13,875 nucleotides of DNA from Deltaproteobacteria bacterium (GCA_019307645.1 JAFDJF010000005.1:1-13875), one strand, 5' to 3'; shown: positions 1 to 8,316, counted from the first letter of the stretch. Numbers and translations are program-made. Notes: generated from the letters alone by a model not told the origin.

Positions 1-711
1 ATTGATGTGAGGAACAACAGGGACTATTCATCCGGGCATATCCCTAATGCAATCAATATCCCTGCCAGAATCATCGGACTGAAGCGTCTTCCGCCTCTGG
101 GGAGGGTAATTGTATACGGGGACGGTATTGACAAAGAACAAACGCTTGAGGCCGTCCGGGCCCTGAATGAAAAACCGGGAATTGAAGCAGAAGTGCTGGA
201 AGGCGGGTTTCCTGCATGGAACGCACGGAACTTTTCAAGAACCGGCGACGTGGGCATCACGAGAGAAAAATTCCAATACATTACTTATAAGAAATTGAAG
301 GCAACCCCTGCAAACAATCCTGATGTAATACTGGTGGATTTGCGCAGCATGGGTGAAGAAGAGAAAGAAAAAAAGGTTGCATCGAGAACGCTGCCCCATT
401 CTGGTGATGAACTGTCGAATCTCTCAGAGCATTTCCCGGGGCTGAGAATTATAACTCCTGACCGCGGGCATGGGCTACCAGGTAGAAAGGCCGGCAATGC
501 TTCTATTCCAGCCGTTGCTGTCATCAAGGAGGAAGGCCATGACGGAGTTTATGTGTTAATTGACCGGGGTGACGGAAAAGCAGAACAGGTGGCCCGTCGT
601 TTACATGCGGCAGGCATAAAAAATGTAGCCATATTGGTCGGAGGAGAGCGGGTTTTGCAACGGTACGGCCAGCCAGGCTTCAAAACAGAGCTCAAAGGGA
701 ATTCGTTTTGA
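1..711 (+). CDS. tandem rhodanese-fold protein, catalytic Cys missing (5' partial)
   Basis: The reading frame is open from base 1, so the true start lies upstream. The first visible residues, IDVRNNRDYSSGHIPNAINIP in pattern, are the classic start of a rhodanese domain (DVR...Y..GHI.nA). A second rhodanese-like unit spans about residues 100-225, with LVDLRS early on and the terminal pattern AGIKNVAILVGG. Active rhodaneses place a cysteine after the strand 'vvvY'. Here that position is Gly40 in domain 1 (VIVYGDG) and about Asp188 in domain 2 (VLIDRGDG), so neither domain should transfer sulfur. I infer a binding or scaffolding role. The stop overlaps the next gene by 4 bases, and that gene's product is exported, so this protein may be periplasmic too; the missing N-terminus would show whether it has a signal peptide. 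The fold is confident, the function unknown. Confidence 0.8.
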   Translation: MDVRNNRDYSSGHIPNAINIPARIIGLKRLPPLGRVIVYGDGIDKEQTLEAVRALNEKPGIEAEVLEGGFPAWNARNFSRTGDVGITREKFQYITYKKLKATPANNPDVILVDLRSMGEEEKEKKVASRTLPHSGDELSNLSEHFPGLRIITPDRGHGLPGRKAGNASIPAVAVIKEEGHDGVYVLIDRGDGKAEQVARRLHAAGIKNVAILVGGERVLQRYGQPGFKTELKGNSF

Positions 712-1439
712 AATTGCTATTAAGATTAGGCATAGCTGCTATAGCGCTTTTTTCTTTATTGATTGCCTGGCAGGAGCATGACCAGGGACGAGCGGGGTTT
801 CTCGAAGTCGAGCCTGCCGGCTTTTCTCACCCGTCGTCATCGTCGAATGCCCCGGTTTCCATCCCTATTGAAAGGGTTGCCCACCGCATGGAAGGGTTGA
901 ACGGGTTCGCCTGGAATTACGCCTATGACCTAAGGCTTAAAGACAATAAACTGGTTGTCAGCGTAGGGATCAACCTCATCCCTGCTAGAGGTGTTACGAG
1001 ACCTGAGATCGAAAGAGTCGAACCGTTCTGGGAAAAGGGCATCGAGCAGATATGGAGCGAGAAGTTTGCCTTGGAGACAATTTCCGAGCAGCGCTATCCG
1101 GTCGTTGTAGATGTCTCTTTCAAGGGCCCGGAATTCCATCACGACGTGATCGTTCGGCCGGGTTCAGGGGGCACCGATGAACTCAACTGGAACATACTGG
1201 ATAACCCCAAGCGCGTGGCACACGAATTCGGACATATGATAGGGTTGTTTGATGAATACGAGAGGGGCGCATTGGCGCCACAGAATGCGGTTATAGATTC
1301 CGGGAGCATCATGACCTCTAATCCAGGTGAAGGGGCTATGGCCCGTGAACGTCACTTTGAGCCATTTCGCAGATGGTTCATTGGCAAGACTATGATGAGC
1401 AATGTGAGGATCATCCATGAAAAAGCAAACCACGAATAG
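708..1439 (+). CDS. exported metzincin-like zinc protease
   Basis: This 243-residue protein starts at a TTG that overlaps the preceding TGA (TTGA). AAAGGGA lies about 7 bases upstream as a good ribosome binding site. Residues 1-21 form a positively charged start and a hydrophobic stretch, so it is a signal peptide or membrane anchor. The key motif is VAHEFGHMIGLFDEY: His172, Glu173, His176, Gly179 and Asp182 fit HExxHxxGxxD, the zinc-binding pattern of metzincins that use Asp as third ligand, as in snapalysin (M7). A Met-turn candidate, SIMTS with Met202, follows 20 residues after Asp182, as metzincins require. I see no separate propeptide cysteine. The substrate is unknown. Tight coupling to the dockerin gene downstream suggests action outside the cytoplasm, possibly on or with that protein. 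The family assignment rests on motifs only. Confidence 0.75.
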   Translation: MKLLLRLGIAAIALFSLLIAWQEHDQGRAGFLEVEPAGFSHPSSSSNAPVSIPIERVAHRMEGLNGFAWNYAYDLRLKDNKLVVSVGINLIPARGVTRPEIERVEPFWEKGIEQIWSEKFALETISEQRYPVVVDVSFKGPEFHHDVIVRPGSGGTDELNWNILDNPKRVAHEFGHMIGLFDEYERGALAPQNAVIDSGSIMTSNPGEGAMARERHFEPFRRWFIGKTMMSNVRIIHEKANHE

Positions 1440-3165
1440 CATGCAAAGGTTTTTTTTCCATTTTATTCTTTTCACTGTTGTATTGCTGCTATCAACCGTT
1501 ACAGCACGGGGGGAAATTACGATACATGACGTGCAAATGACAGACGTCACGCCATCCGGTTTCGCCGTTATATGGAAGACCTCTGACTCAGCCGCCCCTC
1601 AGGTAGGCGTGACTGCAACGCTACGGATAACCGTTTTTTCCGATTCGGGCGGAACGGACGATATTACGTCAGAATTTGAAATAACAACGGTTCCCTTGTT
1701 TGGCGGTGACCCGGAAACCGTGGACGATTTCCACAGGGAAGAAGGGATAAAAGAGCTTCGGACCCTTGCACAGAACCTGGGATTGATGAAAATCGGCGTT
1801 CAAGGTTGTCTCCCACTAACGACTTATTATTTCAGGATTTATTCGGAAAACGGTGGTCCCGAAACTTCATGGCCTGCTTCGGGTGTGTCCTCAGTGACTA
1901 CCACGGCGGCCAATGCCTTTGTATCTGACTCAAACCAGGTGTTGATATCCCTGACGGATGATTTCGGAACACTGGATTCTCGAGGATGGTTGACAACAGC
2001 CTCCAGCAGCAACACGACTTACCCGGTTTCCGCTTTTGTAGAAGACGGGGCCGGTAAAAACCAGGCTTATTTGAATCTGAGCAATCTTTTCGATGCTGAT
2101 GAAAACAACTGGACTCCTACGGGATTGGAAGTAATAACCCTGGAAATGAGGATGCCCGACTCAGATCCTATTCAAAGAGGGTTGACCCTTTTCTTTTCCG
2201 ATGCCTTCCATGTGTCCACGGTTAGAAATGTTGCAATTAATGTAGACGAGGCCGGGGACACTACTGCGCCTAATGTTCAGGCTTCTCCACCCGGCGGTCC
2301 CTTCAACGTGACCCAGAGCATGACCCTTTCCGCTGACGAACCGGCCTACATTTTCTATACCACGGATGGCAGCCCGCCGACAACCGAAGCCACCCTGTAC
2401 ACTGATCCCATCCAGATTGCTGTGACCACAACAGTCAGGTTCCTGGGAGTGGACATTGCCGGCAACTTCAGCAACGAAGGGAGCGCCTACTTTGTATATG
2501 ACAATCCTCCCTTTGAACCCTCATTCCCGGACCCCGATGACGGGATCTCAGGGATTCCCGTTGACACCCTCCTGAGTTGGCAGGGCGGGGACCCCGACCC
2601 CGGTGATGTGGTCACCTACGATGTCTATGTGGGAACTGCTCAGGACGGGTTATCGCCCATATCCGGTTGTCAGGATCAAACCGGAACATCGTGTCAGCCT
2701 TCTGACCCCTCTGGTTTGCAGTTCAACACAACGTACTTCTGGCAGGTCGTGGCAAAAGACGATAAGAGTAGTGAGACCATAGGACCCATCTGGCAGTTCA
2801 CGACCTTCCCGCACGATGGAGATGAAGACGGGGATGGACTAATCAATGAGGACGAAATGTCTTCGGGAACCGATCCTTTTGACTGGGATACGGACAAAGA
2901 CGGATACAGTGATGGAGAAGAAGTTGGTGCGGGTACCGATCCCCTCGGCAAAACCAGTAAACCATCTTATCCTCCCAGTTTCGGCGATGTGGATGGGGAT
3001 CAGGATATTGACGGTGTGGACCTCTCCCTGCTGGAGGCTGCTTTTGGCTCCATGGCAGGTGAACCCGAATACGATGTTATGGCTGACTTCAACTCGGACG
3101 GGTTGGTGGATGATATCGATCTGGAGATGTTTTCCAGGGTTTTCGCGTATTCTCTTCAGCCGTAA
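1417..3165 (+). CDS. secreted multidomain protein: FnIII-like, CHB_HEX_C, TSP3-like, dockerin
   Basis: This is a 582-residue secreted protein. The ATG at 1417 has GAGGA 6 bases upstream and overlaps the protease gene by 23 bases; the next ATG (1441) has no ribosome site. Residues 1-30 are a signal peptide (hydrophobic core, likely cut after VTA30). Next come a fibronectin III-like part (about 34-165), a linker domain, and a chitobiase C-terminal-like domain (about 283-363; YTTDGSPPT...VRFLGVDIAGN). A second FnIII-like domain (about 366-467; TYFWQVVAKDD) precedes two Asp-rich TSP3-like calcium repeats (about 467-515; DGDEDGDGLINEDE, DTDKDGYSDGEE). A type I dockerin closes the protein (about 523-578), with two F-hand loops, DVDGDQDIDGVD and DFNSDGLVDDID. 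No catalytic domain is recognisable. Dockerins bind cohesins, so this is probably an extracellular assembly or adhesion protein. The partner is not in this window. Confidence 0.85.
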   Translation: MKKQTTNSMQRFFFHFILFTVVLLLSTVTARGEITIHDVQMTDVTPSGFAVIWKTSDSAAPQVGVTATLRITVFSDSGGTDDITSEFEITTVPLFGGDPETVDDFHREEGIKELRTLAQNLGLMKIGVQGCLPLTTYYFRIYSENGGPETSWPASGVSSVTTTAANAFVSDSNQVLISLTDDFGTLDSRGWLTTASSSNTTYPVSAFVEDGAGKNQAYLNLSNLFDADENNWTPTGLEVITLEMRMPDSDPIQRGLTLFFSDAFHVSTVRNVAINVDEAGDTTAPNVQASPPGGPFNVTQSMTLSADEPAYIFYTTDGSPPTTEATLYTDPIQIAVTTTVRFLGVDIAGNFSNEGSAYFVYDNPPFEPSFPDPDDGISGIPVDTLLSWQGGDPDPGDVVTYDVYVGTAQDGLSPISGCQDQTGTSCQPSDPSGLQFNTTYFWQVVAKDDKSSETIGPIWQFTTFPHDGDEDGDGLINEDEMSSGTDPFDWDTDKDGYSDGEEVGAGTDPLGKTSKPSYPPSFGDVDGDQDIDGVDLSLLEAAFGSMAGEPEYDVMADFNSDGLVDDIDLEMFSRVFAYSLQP

Positions 3166-3208
3166 TGAGCGCCGAATAACTCATTGAGGAGGTCTAGGGC
3201 CTGAACAA

Positions 3209-4270
3209 TCACCTCAGGTAAATGGGATTGGAAAAGATCCAGGGCCGCCAGCCAAAAGGGAAGCAGTAAATGGAAACCTCAACACGGTATACGCCTTTTT
3301 CCGGCACGTCAAAGGATGCATTCCTGCCGTACCACCTTTCCTGCACAATCCCGTCTCTCATGAGTCTGATCTCACCGTGTTTAGGTGTTTCCACATGAAT
3401 GTGACCGGGTTTAAACTGCCCCTCTTCTCCCATGGTCAGATGGGTCCCGTCTTTTGGCACATAATTAAATCTGAAGCCCGTGGCAGGTGCCAGTTTTTCA
3501 TGGGCAATAAATAACCGCCCCTCTCTCATTGCCCGGTATACTTCGGCCCTGGCCCTGGAAAAATCCTTTGGCAGTTTCCTGTCCAACAGAATATGGACAT
3601 TGATGGTGTTCAACAAAAAATCATATGTCAGGGGTCTGAAGCGGAGTGTTCCCCACTCAAACAAGGCGCCGTGGGAATCCGAACCGCCGATGGCAACCAC
3701 TCTTCTCTGTTGGCACAACGTATCCCAATACGAAAGGGTTTTGCTGCTGGGGCCTCTCAGCAGCCGGGACTTAAAGAGCAGAAAGAAAAGTCCGTGCAAT
3801 ACGGTCCTGACCCGCTCTTTCCACCGAGAAGAAAAATTCCAGATTTCGATGCCCGTAAACCCCGTAACCGTCAGATCTTTCCAAATATAAGCAGTCGACT
3901 TATCATGAAAAGCCATGCCCTTTTCAAACGGGTGGGCCAAAAACCCAAATCCGCCCTGTTTATTTACACGGTCAATAACCTCCTGAGGACTGGAGTCCCC
4001 TGCCATCGCCATCTCCTTGAGATCATAGGCCAGATAGTGATGGGACAGTCTGCCTATTTCAAGGCCCACAAGGGTCAGCACTCCGCTGTGAAAACCTTCA
4101 GCATCAAGATGAAGTGAATCGGCCATGAAATCATGATCATTGAGGATGATGAAATCCAGTCCGATCTTTGAAGCGGTTTGAGTGATCTCCCTGATGGTTC
4201 CAGCCCCATCGGAAAAAGAAGAGTGGATGTGGAGGTTCCCTACATATTCAAAAAAAGCATCATCATTCAT
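3209..4270 (-). CDS. PHP-domain metal-dependent phosphoesterase-like protein
   Basis: This 353-residue protein belongs to the PHP (polymerase and histidinol phosphatase) superfamily. The metal-binding motifs are present in order: NLHIHSSFSDG (His14, His16, Asp21), LNDHDF (Asp45, His46), GFLAHPF (His113) and IGGSDSHG (Asp198, His200). The family usually hydrolyses phosphoester bonds with two or three metal ions; the substrate cannot be told from sequence. There is no signal peptide or membrane segment, so it is cytoplasmic. Residues after about 260 form a beta-rich tail ending RPWIFSNPIYLR, a C-terminus I associate with stand-alone bacterial PHP proteins. Its ATG overlaps the end of the ABC permease gene by 8 bases, so it is probably translated as the last gene of that operon. 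No convincing terminator lies in the 43 bases separating it from the convergent dockerin gene. Confidence 0.85.
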   Translation of the reverse strand: MNDDAFFEYVGNLHIHSSFSDGAGTIREITQTASKIGLDFIILNDHDFMADSLHLDAEGFHSGVLTLVGLEIGRLSHHYLAYDLKEMAMAGDSSPQEVIDRVNKQGGFGFLAHPFEKGMAFHDKSTAYIWKDLTVTGFTGIEIWNFSSRWKERVRTVLHGLFFLLFKSRLLRGPSSKTLSYWDTLCQQRRVVAIGGSDSHGALFEWGTLRFRPLTYDFLLNTINVHILLDRKLPKDFSRARAEVYRAMREGRLFIAHEKLAPATGFRFNYVPKDGTHLTMGEEGQFKPGHIHVETPKHGEIRLMRDGIVQERWYGRNASFDVPEKGVYRVEVSIYCFPFGWRPWIFSNPIYLR

Positions 4271-5960
4271 ATTCTTTCAAAGCCCTAAGCCCCACTTTCA
4301 TGGGCACGAAAATTGCTGCAATGCTGGTCACGAGAACTATGAAGAACGACAAAACAATAATAAACCACTGAAACATTGGAACCGCACTTCCATGCAGGTC
4401 AGCCATGAACAGGACATACACGGGCCACGCCTCAAGAACAATTACCACGGCGATAAAAAGCGAGCTTATAATCATATACAAAACACCGCCAAAACCTGTG
4501 GAAACCTGTGCGATATTCTGATACCTGAAATTGGGGTACACCGCCCCAAGACCCACGCCAATGGCGACAATCCCAAACACCATAAAAAACATGGTGGCCG
4601 AAGATAGAAACATCATAAAAGGCGTTACTTCGAGAAAAAGGTTGGTAACAATAATCAGGATCTCTGCCAGGATGATCATGGGAAACAGGAAAAACACGAA
4701 CTTCCCCCACAAATATCGTCTGAGCCTCATGGGGGACGAACGGACTATCCAGTAAGCCTCGCCCTCGGAACTGACAGCAGTAAACACAAAACGGGTTGAA
4801 ACCGCTGAAAGGACGAATCCGGCAAGGCCCATATTCAAAAAGGCCAGGCCATTCTGAAGGAAACTTAATCTAACGGGACTCATGTCAAGCGGCAGGACAC
4901 TGAAGTTATATACATACACCACAACTAGCGCAGACAGCAGTAATAATTGAGACCACTGGGTGTTGTCCCGAAAAAATGTCCGCACATCCTTGGCCATGAC
5001 CGCTGCCAGATCATCTCCAAACGGTCTAGTAAAACACCTGACAAATATATCAAGAAGCCTGCCTCCCCCCATATTCCGCTTCTTGGCTTCCTGGGATTTG
5101 GAAAAGCCTTCAAAATATACAAAATGAGCCACCCAGACATTGATGACCAGGATCGCTGCTGCAGTGGTCCAGATCAATGCAACCTCAAACAGATGACTGT
5201 TTCCTGTTGATCCGGCCAAACTGCCCCAAAGGGTTTCGGTAATCCATTGCGTTGGAAGATAGGGTGAATAGGGCGCTTCCATGGCGCTCAAATACTGCGA
5301 GATTGTAAAGAAGGCATCAGGGTCCACCAGTCTCTCAGGCCTCAAGAATCGAAACATAAGATAAAGCCCTACCAGCATCAGAACTGACAGGAGCATGATA
5401 ACATCTTTTGTCCTTTGTGCCGGAAACACATAGACAAGAACCATGGTCATCAATACGCCAATGCCTGCAGCAATAATCCCCATGGCCAGGTTCATATGGA
5501 GGAGGGTAAAATAGAAGCCCGGTCCGGGGCGATATACATACCCGTAGGCCATGAAAATGGGGAAGCCGAAGATAATTAACATCCATGAACTGTCAATAAA
5601 GGTGTAAAAAACCCTGGACAAAAAGATCTCTTCCAACGGTGCAGGTGTAGAGTGATACAGCTCAAGGTCCTTTGAAAGAAAAAGATTTGAAAGCGCGCCT
5701 ATGATATGACTGAATATGAGAAGGGAGAAAAAAGTCAGGAGAACCATGGACAGGAGGAGACGGCTCAGGATATCTCCAATGACCTCCGCAGATTGAAAAT
5801 AGATCAGGACGCGACAGGAGAGGAGAAATATAACCCCGCAAAAGGCGAGTCCCAACCCGCCCATGAGGATGAGCCGCTTTCTTTTTCCGTTTTCAGGACG
5901 GACCAGTTGGTTTCGAAGGCCCACGAACCTGGGCTTACTAAGAAGATAGAGGTCTCTCAT
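4263..5960 (-). CDS. ABC-2-like transporter permease
   Basis: This is an integral membrane protein of 565 residues with roughly a dozen hydrophobic segments. They fall in two blocks separated by a charged loop (around SKSQEAKKRNMGG). The motif LSKDLELYHSTPAPLEEIFLSR, after the first membrane segments, is typical of large exporter permeases in which a cytoplasmic loop contacts the ATPase. The frame is open further upstream to a TTG at 5981. I chose ATG 5960 because AAAAAGG lies 7 bases before it. That start overlaps the ATPase gene by 23 bases, so the two are surely co-translated and form one transporter; two copies of each would be the usual make-up. The cargo is unknown. The neighbouring periplasmic transglutaminase-like protein hints at a cell-envelope substrate, which is inference only. 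Confidence 0.85.
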   Translation of the reverse strand: MRDLYLLSKPRFVGLRNQLVRPENGKRKRLILMGGLGLAFCGVIFLLSCRVLIYFQSAEVIGDILSRLLLSMVLLTFFSLLIFSHIIGALSNLFLSKDLELYHSTPAPLEEIFLSRVFYTFIDSSWMLIIFGFPIFMAYGYVYRPGPGFYFTLLHMNLAMGIIAAGIGVLMTMVLVYVFPAQRTKDVIMLLSVLMLVGLYLMFRFLRPERLVDPDAFFTISQYLSAMEAPYSPYLPTQWITETLWGSLAGSTGNSHLFEVALIWTTAAAILVINVWVAHFVYFEGFSKSQEAKKRNMGGGRLLDIFVRCFTRPFGDDLAAVMAKDVRTFFRDNTQWSQLLLLSALVVVYVYNFSVLPLDMSPVRLSFLQNGLAFLNMGLAGFVLSAVSTRFVFTAVSSEGEAYWIVRSSPMRLRRYLWGKFVFFLFPMIILAEILIIVTNLFLEVTPFMMFLSSATMFFMVFGIVAIGVGLGAVYPNFRYQNIAQVSTGFGGVLYMIISSLFIAVVIVLEAWPVYVLFMADLHGSAVPMFQWFIIVLSFFIVLVTSIAAIFVPMKVGLRALKEYE

Positions 5961-6693
5961 GTGCCAACCTTTTTCCCTCAACCAGTTTCAGAAATACGTC
6001 CTCCAGGTTGCCGTCCACATCCGCTTTAAGTCTTAACGTGTCCGCAGTGCCTTTCGCAATAATCCGGCCCGCCTGTATTATTGCGATTTCATCGCACACT
6101 TCTTCGGCAACATCGAGGGAATGCGTAGACATGAAAACCGTTGTCCCCTGGCGGGCCTGTTCTCTGAATATGTCCTTCACAAGCCTTGTGCCCTTCGGGT
6201 CCAGACCCACCATGGGCTCATCAACGATCAGGACCTTTGGGTTATGGATCAGGGCCGAGCACATTACCAGCCGCTGTTTCATTCCATGGGAGTAACTTCC
6301 AATCAGCTCTTCCTGCCAGTGGCTGAGGTCGAAAAGTGTGAGCAGTTCCGAGATCCTGTATTCCACTGATGATGCGTGATCCAATCGATAAAGGGCAGCA
6401 ATGAAGCGGAGGAACTCAAGGCCGGTGAGTTTTTCATAAACAAAAGGCCTGTCCGGGATAAAACCCACGCACTGCTTGACTGCCGAAGGGTCTTTGGCAA
6501 GATCCAGATCGTTGATGATGATTTGCCCTGCTGTGGGCTTCAGGGTACCGGCCATCATTTTTATGGTTGTGGTTTTTCCTGCGCCGTTGGGTCCAAGGAA
6601 TCCAAGGATACTCCCTTCCTTGACCTCCAGGCTGATATTGTCAACGGCCCGCAGGTTCTTAAACATCTTAGTCAAATCGATCAGTTTTATCAT
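5938..6693 (-). CDS. ABC transporter ATP-binding protein (exporter type)
   Basis: This 251-residue ATPase is complete. Walker A is GPNGAGKTT (Lys40). The Q-loop region reads GFIPDRPFVYEKLTG, with Asp at the usual Gln. The signature is SYSHGMKQRL instead of LSGGQ, Walker B is VLIVDEPMVGLDP, and the H-loop is MSTHSLDVAEEVCDE. The Asp Q-loop and YSHGM signature are usual in ATPases that pair with ABC-2-like permeases such as the EcsA/CcmA group, and they do not suggest loss of activity. It powers the permease encoded directly downstream, whose start it overlaps by 23 bases. The ATG at 6693 has only a weak ribosome site (CGGGT). The 74 bases before it hold an array of heptads after the transglutaminase stop, so transcription probably continues from that gene. 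Confidence 0.93.
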   Translation of the reverse strand: MIKLIDLTKMFKNLRAVDNISLEVKEGSILGFLGPNGAGKTTTIKMMAGTLKPTAGQIIINDLDLAKDPSAVKQCVGFIPDRPFVYEKLTGLEFLRFIAALYRLDHASSVEYRISELLTLFDLSHWQEELIGSYSHGMKQRLVMCSALIHNPKVLIVDEPMVGLDPKGTRLVKDIFREQARQGTTVFMSTHSLDVAEEVCDEIAIIQAGRIIAKGTADTLRLKADVDGNLEDVFLKLVEGKRLAHERPLSS

Positions 6694-6719
6694 GGATTAC
6701 CCGTTGAGCGGTTTGCCCG

Positions 6720-6761
6720 CCACCTTAAACCTTATACCTTGCACCTTACGCCTTATACCTT
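6720..6761. repeat. tandem heptad array NNNCCTT x6
   Basis: There are six contiguous 7-base units on the + strand: CCACCTT, AAACCTT, ATACCTT, GCACCTT, ACGCCTT and ATACCTT. The last four bases are invariant and the first three vary. Read on the operon's strand the unit is AAGGNNN. The array lies between the transglutaminase stop (6768) and the ATPase start (6693), six bases past the stop. It is not coding. AAGG also resembles a Shine-Dalgarno core, but all units are 27 bases or more from the ATPase ATG. Confidence 0.9.
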
Positions 6762-6767
6762 TACTCG

Positions 6768-8273
6768 TCACCTGTCCCTGTATTCCAATACCTCCAGTTT
6801 AATTTTGCCAACCAGACTGATAATCTCTACCTGCCTTTCCAGTCCGCCTTTTACAAGCCTGATATGGCTGACATCGGCAGGGATCTGATTCAGTGTCGGG
6901 TCAGCAGAGATCCATTCCCCCAGGTAGATTTCACACCACGCATGATATAGGAACATGCCCCTTGCATACACAAGCCCCACACACAGTCCGGCGGGGATTC
7001 CGGAGGCCCTGAGCAAGGCGGTCAGCAGCACTGCATGCTCGTTGCAGTCCCCAACCCTGGTCTTCAGCACCTCCTCTGCACTGGGAACAGTGATAACAGG
7101 CATTTTCTCAATGTTCCCGTAAACCCATTCCAACAGCTTCTTGGCAACGGTTACCGGATCTCTGGCATCTCCGGTAATCTCACGCGCTTTTTCTGTGATT
7201 GCTTTGCCGTCACTTTCGATTCCTATTTCGGGTTCCAAGAACAGTTTCATTTCTTCGGAAAGGTCCACATAAGGAAGCATGGAGCTCTCTTTTAAGGGTA
7301 CCTTTTCCTTCATAATTTCGATTATTCCTTCCTGAAATTTCTGTCTCCCTTCATCCAAAACAGCCGTATCAAAATCGGTCTCATCCAGACCCGACACCCT
7401 CAGTTTCAAATAGGTCAGCCGATGGGGTCTCGGTAGCCTTTTCTTTACACGTACCGCGACCTGCTCATATAAATCGCTGCCACTGCTCCCCTTAATCCCT
7501 CGCGGGGCCGCGTCGGCACTCGACCGGACCAAAGTCATTCCCATGAAACCTTCTTGCCTCAGAACACTGCCATCTTTGTCAAGCCAGAACGTCAAATTGT
7601 GGCCCCACATATCAGTTTCCAAACGAAATGCATCATACCCAATGCGATTTATAGTCAATGTCTCTCTGGCTTTTACTTCAAGAGTCATTTCTTTTTGGGC
7701 CATGGTGGACGGATCAAAAATCGGAAATGTGAAAGACTGCCCCACTTCCACATGCCGGCATTTAAAAAACTGGGCCAGGGCAGCGCCTATCACGGGCCTC
7801 CCCGACAGTTGAATAGATTTACGCCTCCGGGTCTTCCCCTCCCCTATTTCCAGAACCATACGGTCATCTTCTACATTGCCGGAAATTTGAAAGGCAACTG
7901 CTCCCGATGTCATTTTAAACTTGAATGTCTTCAAAAAGAACTCATGCCCCACGACACAACTGGTGATCGAATGCAAAACACTGGCCTGACCCATCAGATT
8001 CAATTTTAAAAAAATCTCCTCCCGAATAAGATAGTCATCTTCAACCAGGCTGACATGGTTCACGGAATACCCCACCTTCTCATCCCTCAGATAAATCTCC
8101 ATCCAATCGCTGGAGGGTGCGCTGATATTGGATGTCTTATCTAAAAAATCAGCTTGTCCGCTAAAATCAGTAAAATTGACCTTTTTAACCAACAGGCCCA
8201 TCATGATGAGCCATAAAACGACAATAACGCCGCCAAAAAGGTTAAACAGGCTTTTTTTTCTCACCACGTTCAT
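6768..8273 (-). CDS. membrane-anchored transglutaminase-like protein
   Basis: This 501-residue protein has an N-terminal signal anchor (about residues 6-28, after a Lys/Arg start). A long beta-rich domain follows, and a transglutaminase-like cysteine-protease fold lies near the C-terminus. The catalytic triad is visible: Cys410 in RVGDCNEHAVLLTALLR, His444 in YHAWCEIY and Asp458 in ISADPTLNQ. Bacterial members of this fold are mostly proteases or amide-modifying enzymes rather than cross-linkers. The domain should face the periplasm. The longest frame begins at a TTG (8330), but ATG 8273 has AAAAAGGCG about 7 bases upstream and gives a normal anchor, so I chose it. The gene heads a probable operon with the ABC ATPase, permease and PHP genes (74-base gap, then overlaps). 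Its role with an exporter is unknown; processing of an exported or envelope molecule is a guess. Confidence 0.87.
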   Translation of the reverse strand: MNVVRKKSLFNLFGGVIVVLWLIMMGLLVKKVNFTDFSGQADFLDKTSNISAPSSDWMEIYLRDEKVGYSVNHVSLVEDDYLIREEIFLKLNLMGQASVLHSITSCVVGHEFFLKTFKFKMTSGAVAFQISGNVEDDRMVLEIGEGKTRRRKSIQLSGRPVIGAALAQFFKCRHVEVGQSFTFPIFDPSTMAQKEMTLEVKARETLTINRIGYDAFRLETDMWGHNLTFWLDKDGSVLRQEGFMGMTLVRSSADAAPRGIKGSSGSDLYEQVAVRVKKRLPRPHRLTYLKLRVSGLDETDFDTAVLDEGRQKFQEGIIEIMKEKVPLKESSMLPYVDLSEEMKLFLEPEIGIESDGKAITEKAREITGDARDPVTVAKKLLEWVYGNIEKMPVITVPSAEEVLKTRVGDCNEHAVLLTALLRASGIPAGLCVGLVYARGMFLYHAWCEIYLGEWISADPTLNQIPADVSHIRLVKGGLERQVEIISLVGKIKLEVLEYRDR

Positions 8274-8316
8274 ATCAGTCGCCTTTTTCCAGACAGGGAC
8301 GTTTTTTACAGGAAAA

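Noticed and set aside
1450..1457. Run of eight T's in the dockerin protein's signal peptide, a possible phase-variation tract
   Set aside because: Eight is short for a contingency tract, and the frame is intact; a chance Phe-rich stretch explains it.
3166..3208. Possible bidirectional terminator between the convergent dockerin and PHP genes
   Set aside because: The only inverted repeat (TGAGG/CCTCA) has a loop over 20 bases and no T run.
3593..4117. Open frame of 174 codons on the + strand
   Set aside because: It lies wholly inside the PHP gene, whose metal motifs are in the opposite frame; a shadow.
6720..6761. Possible CRISPR-like or binding-site array
   Set aside because: Units are 7 bases with no spacers and no cas gene nearby; kept as a heptad repeat only.
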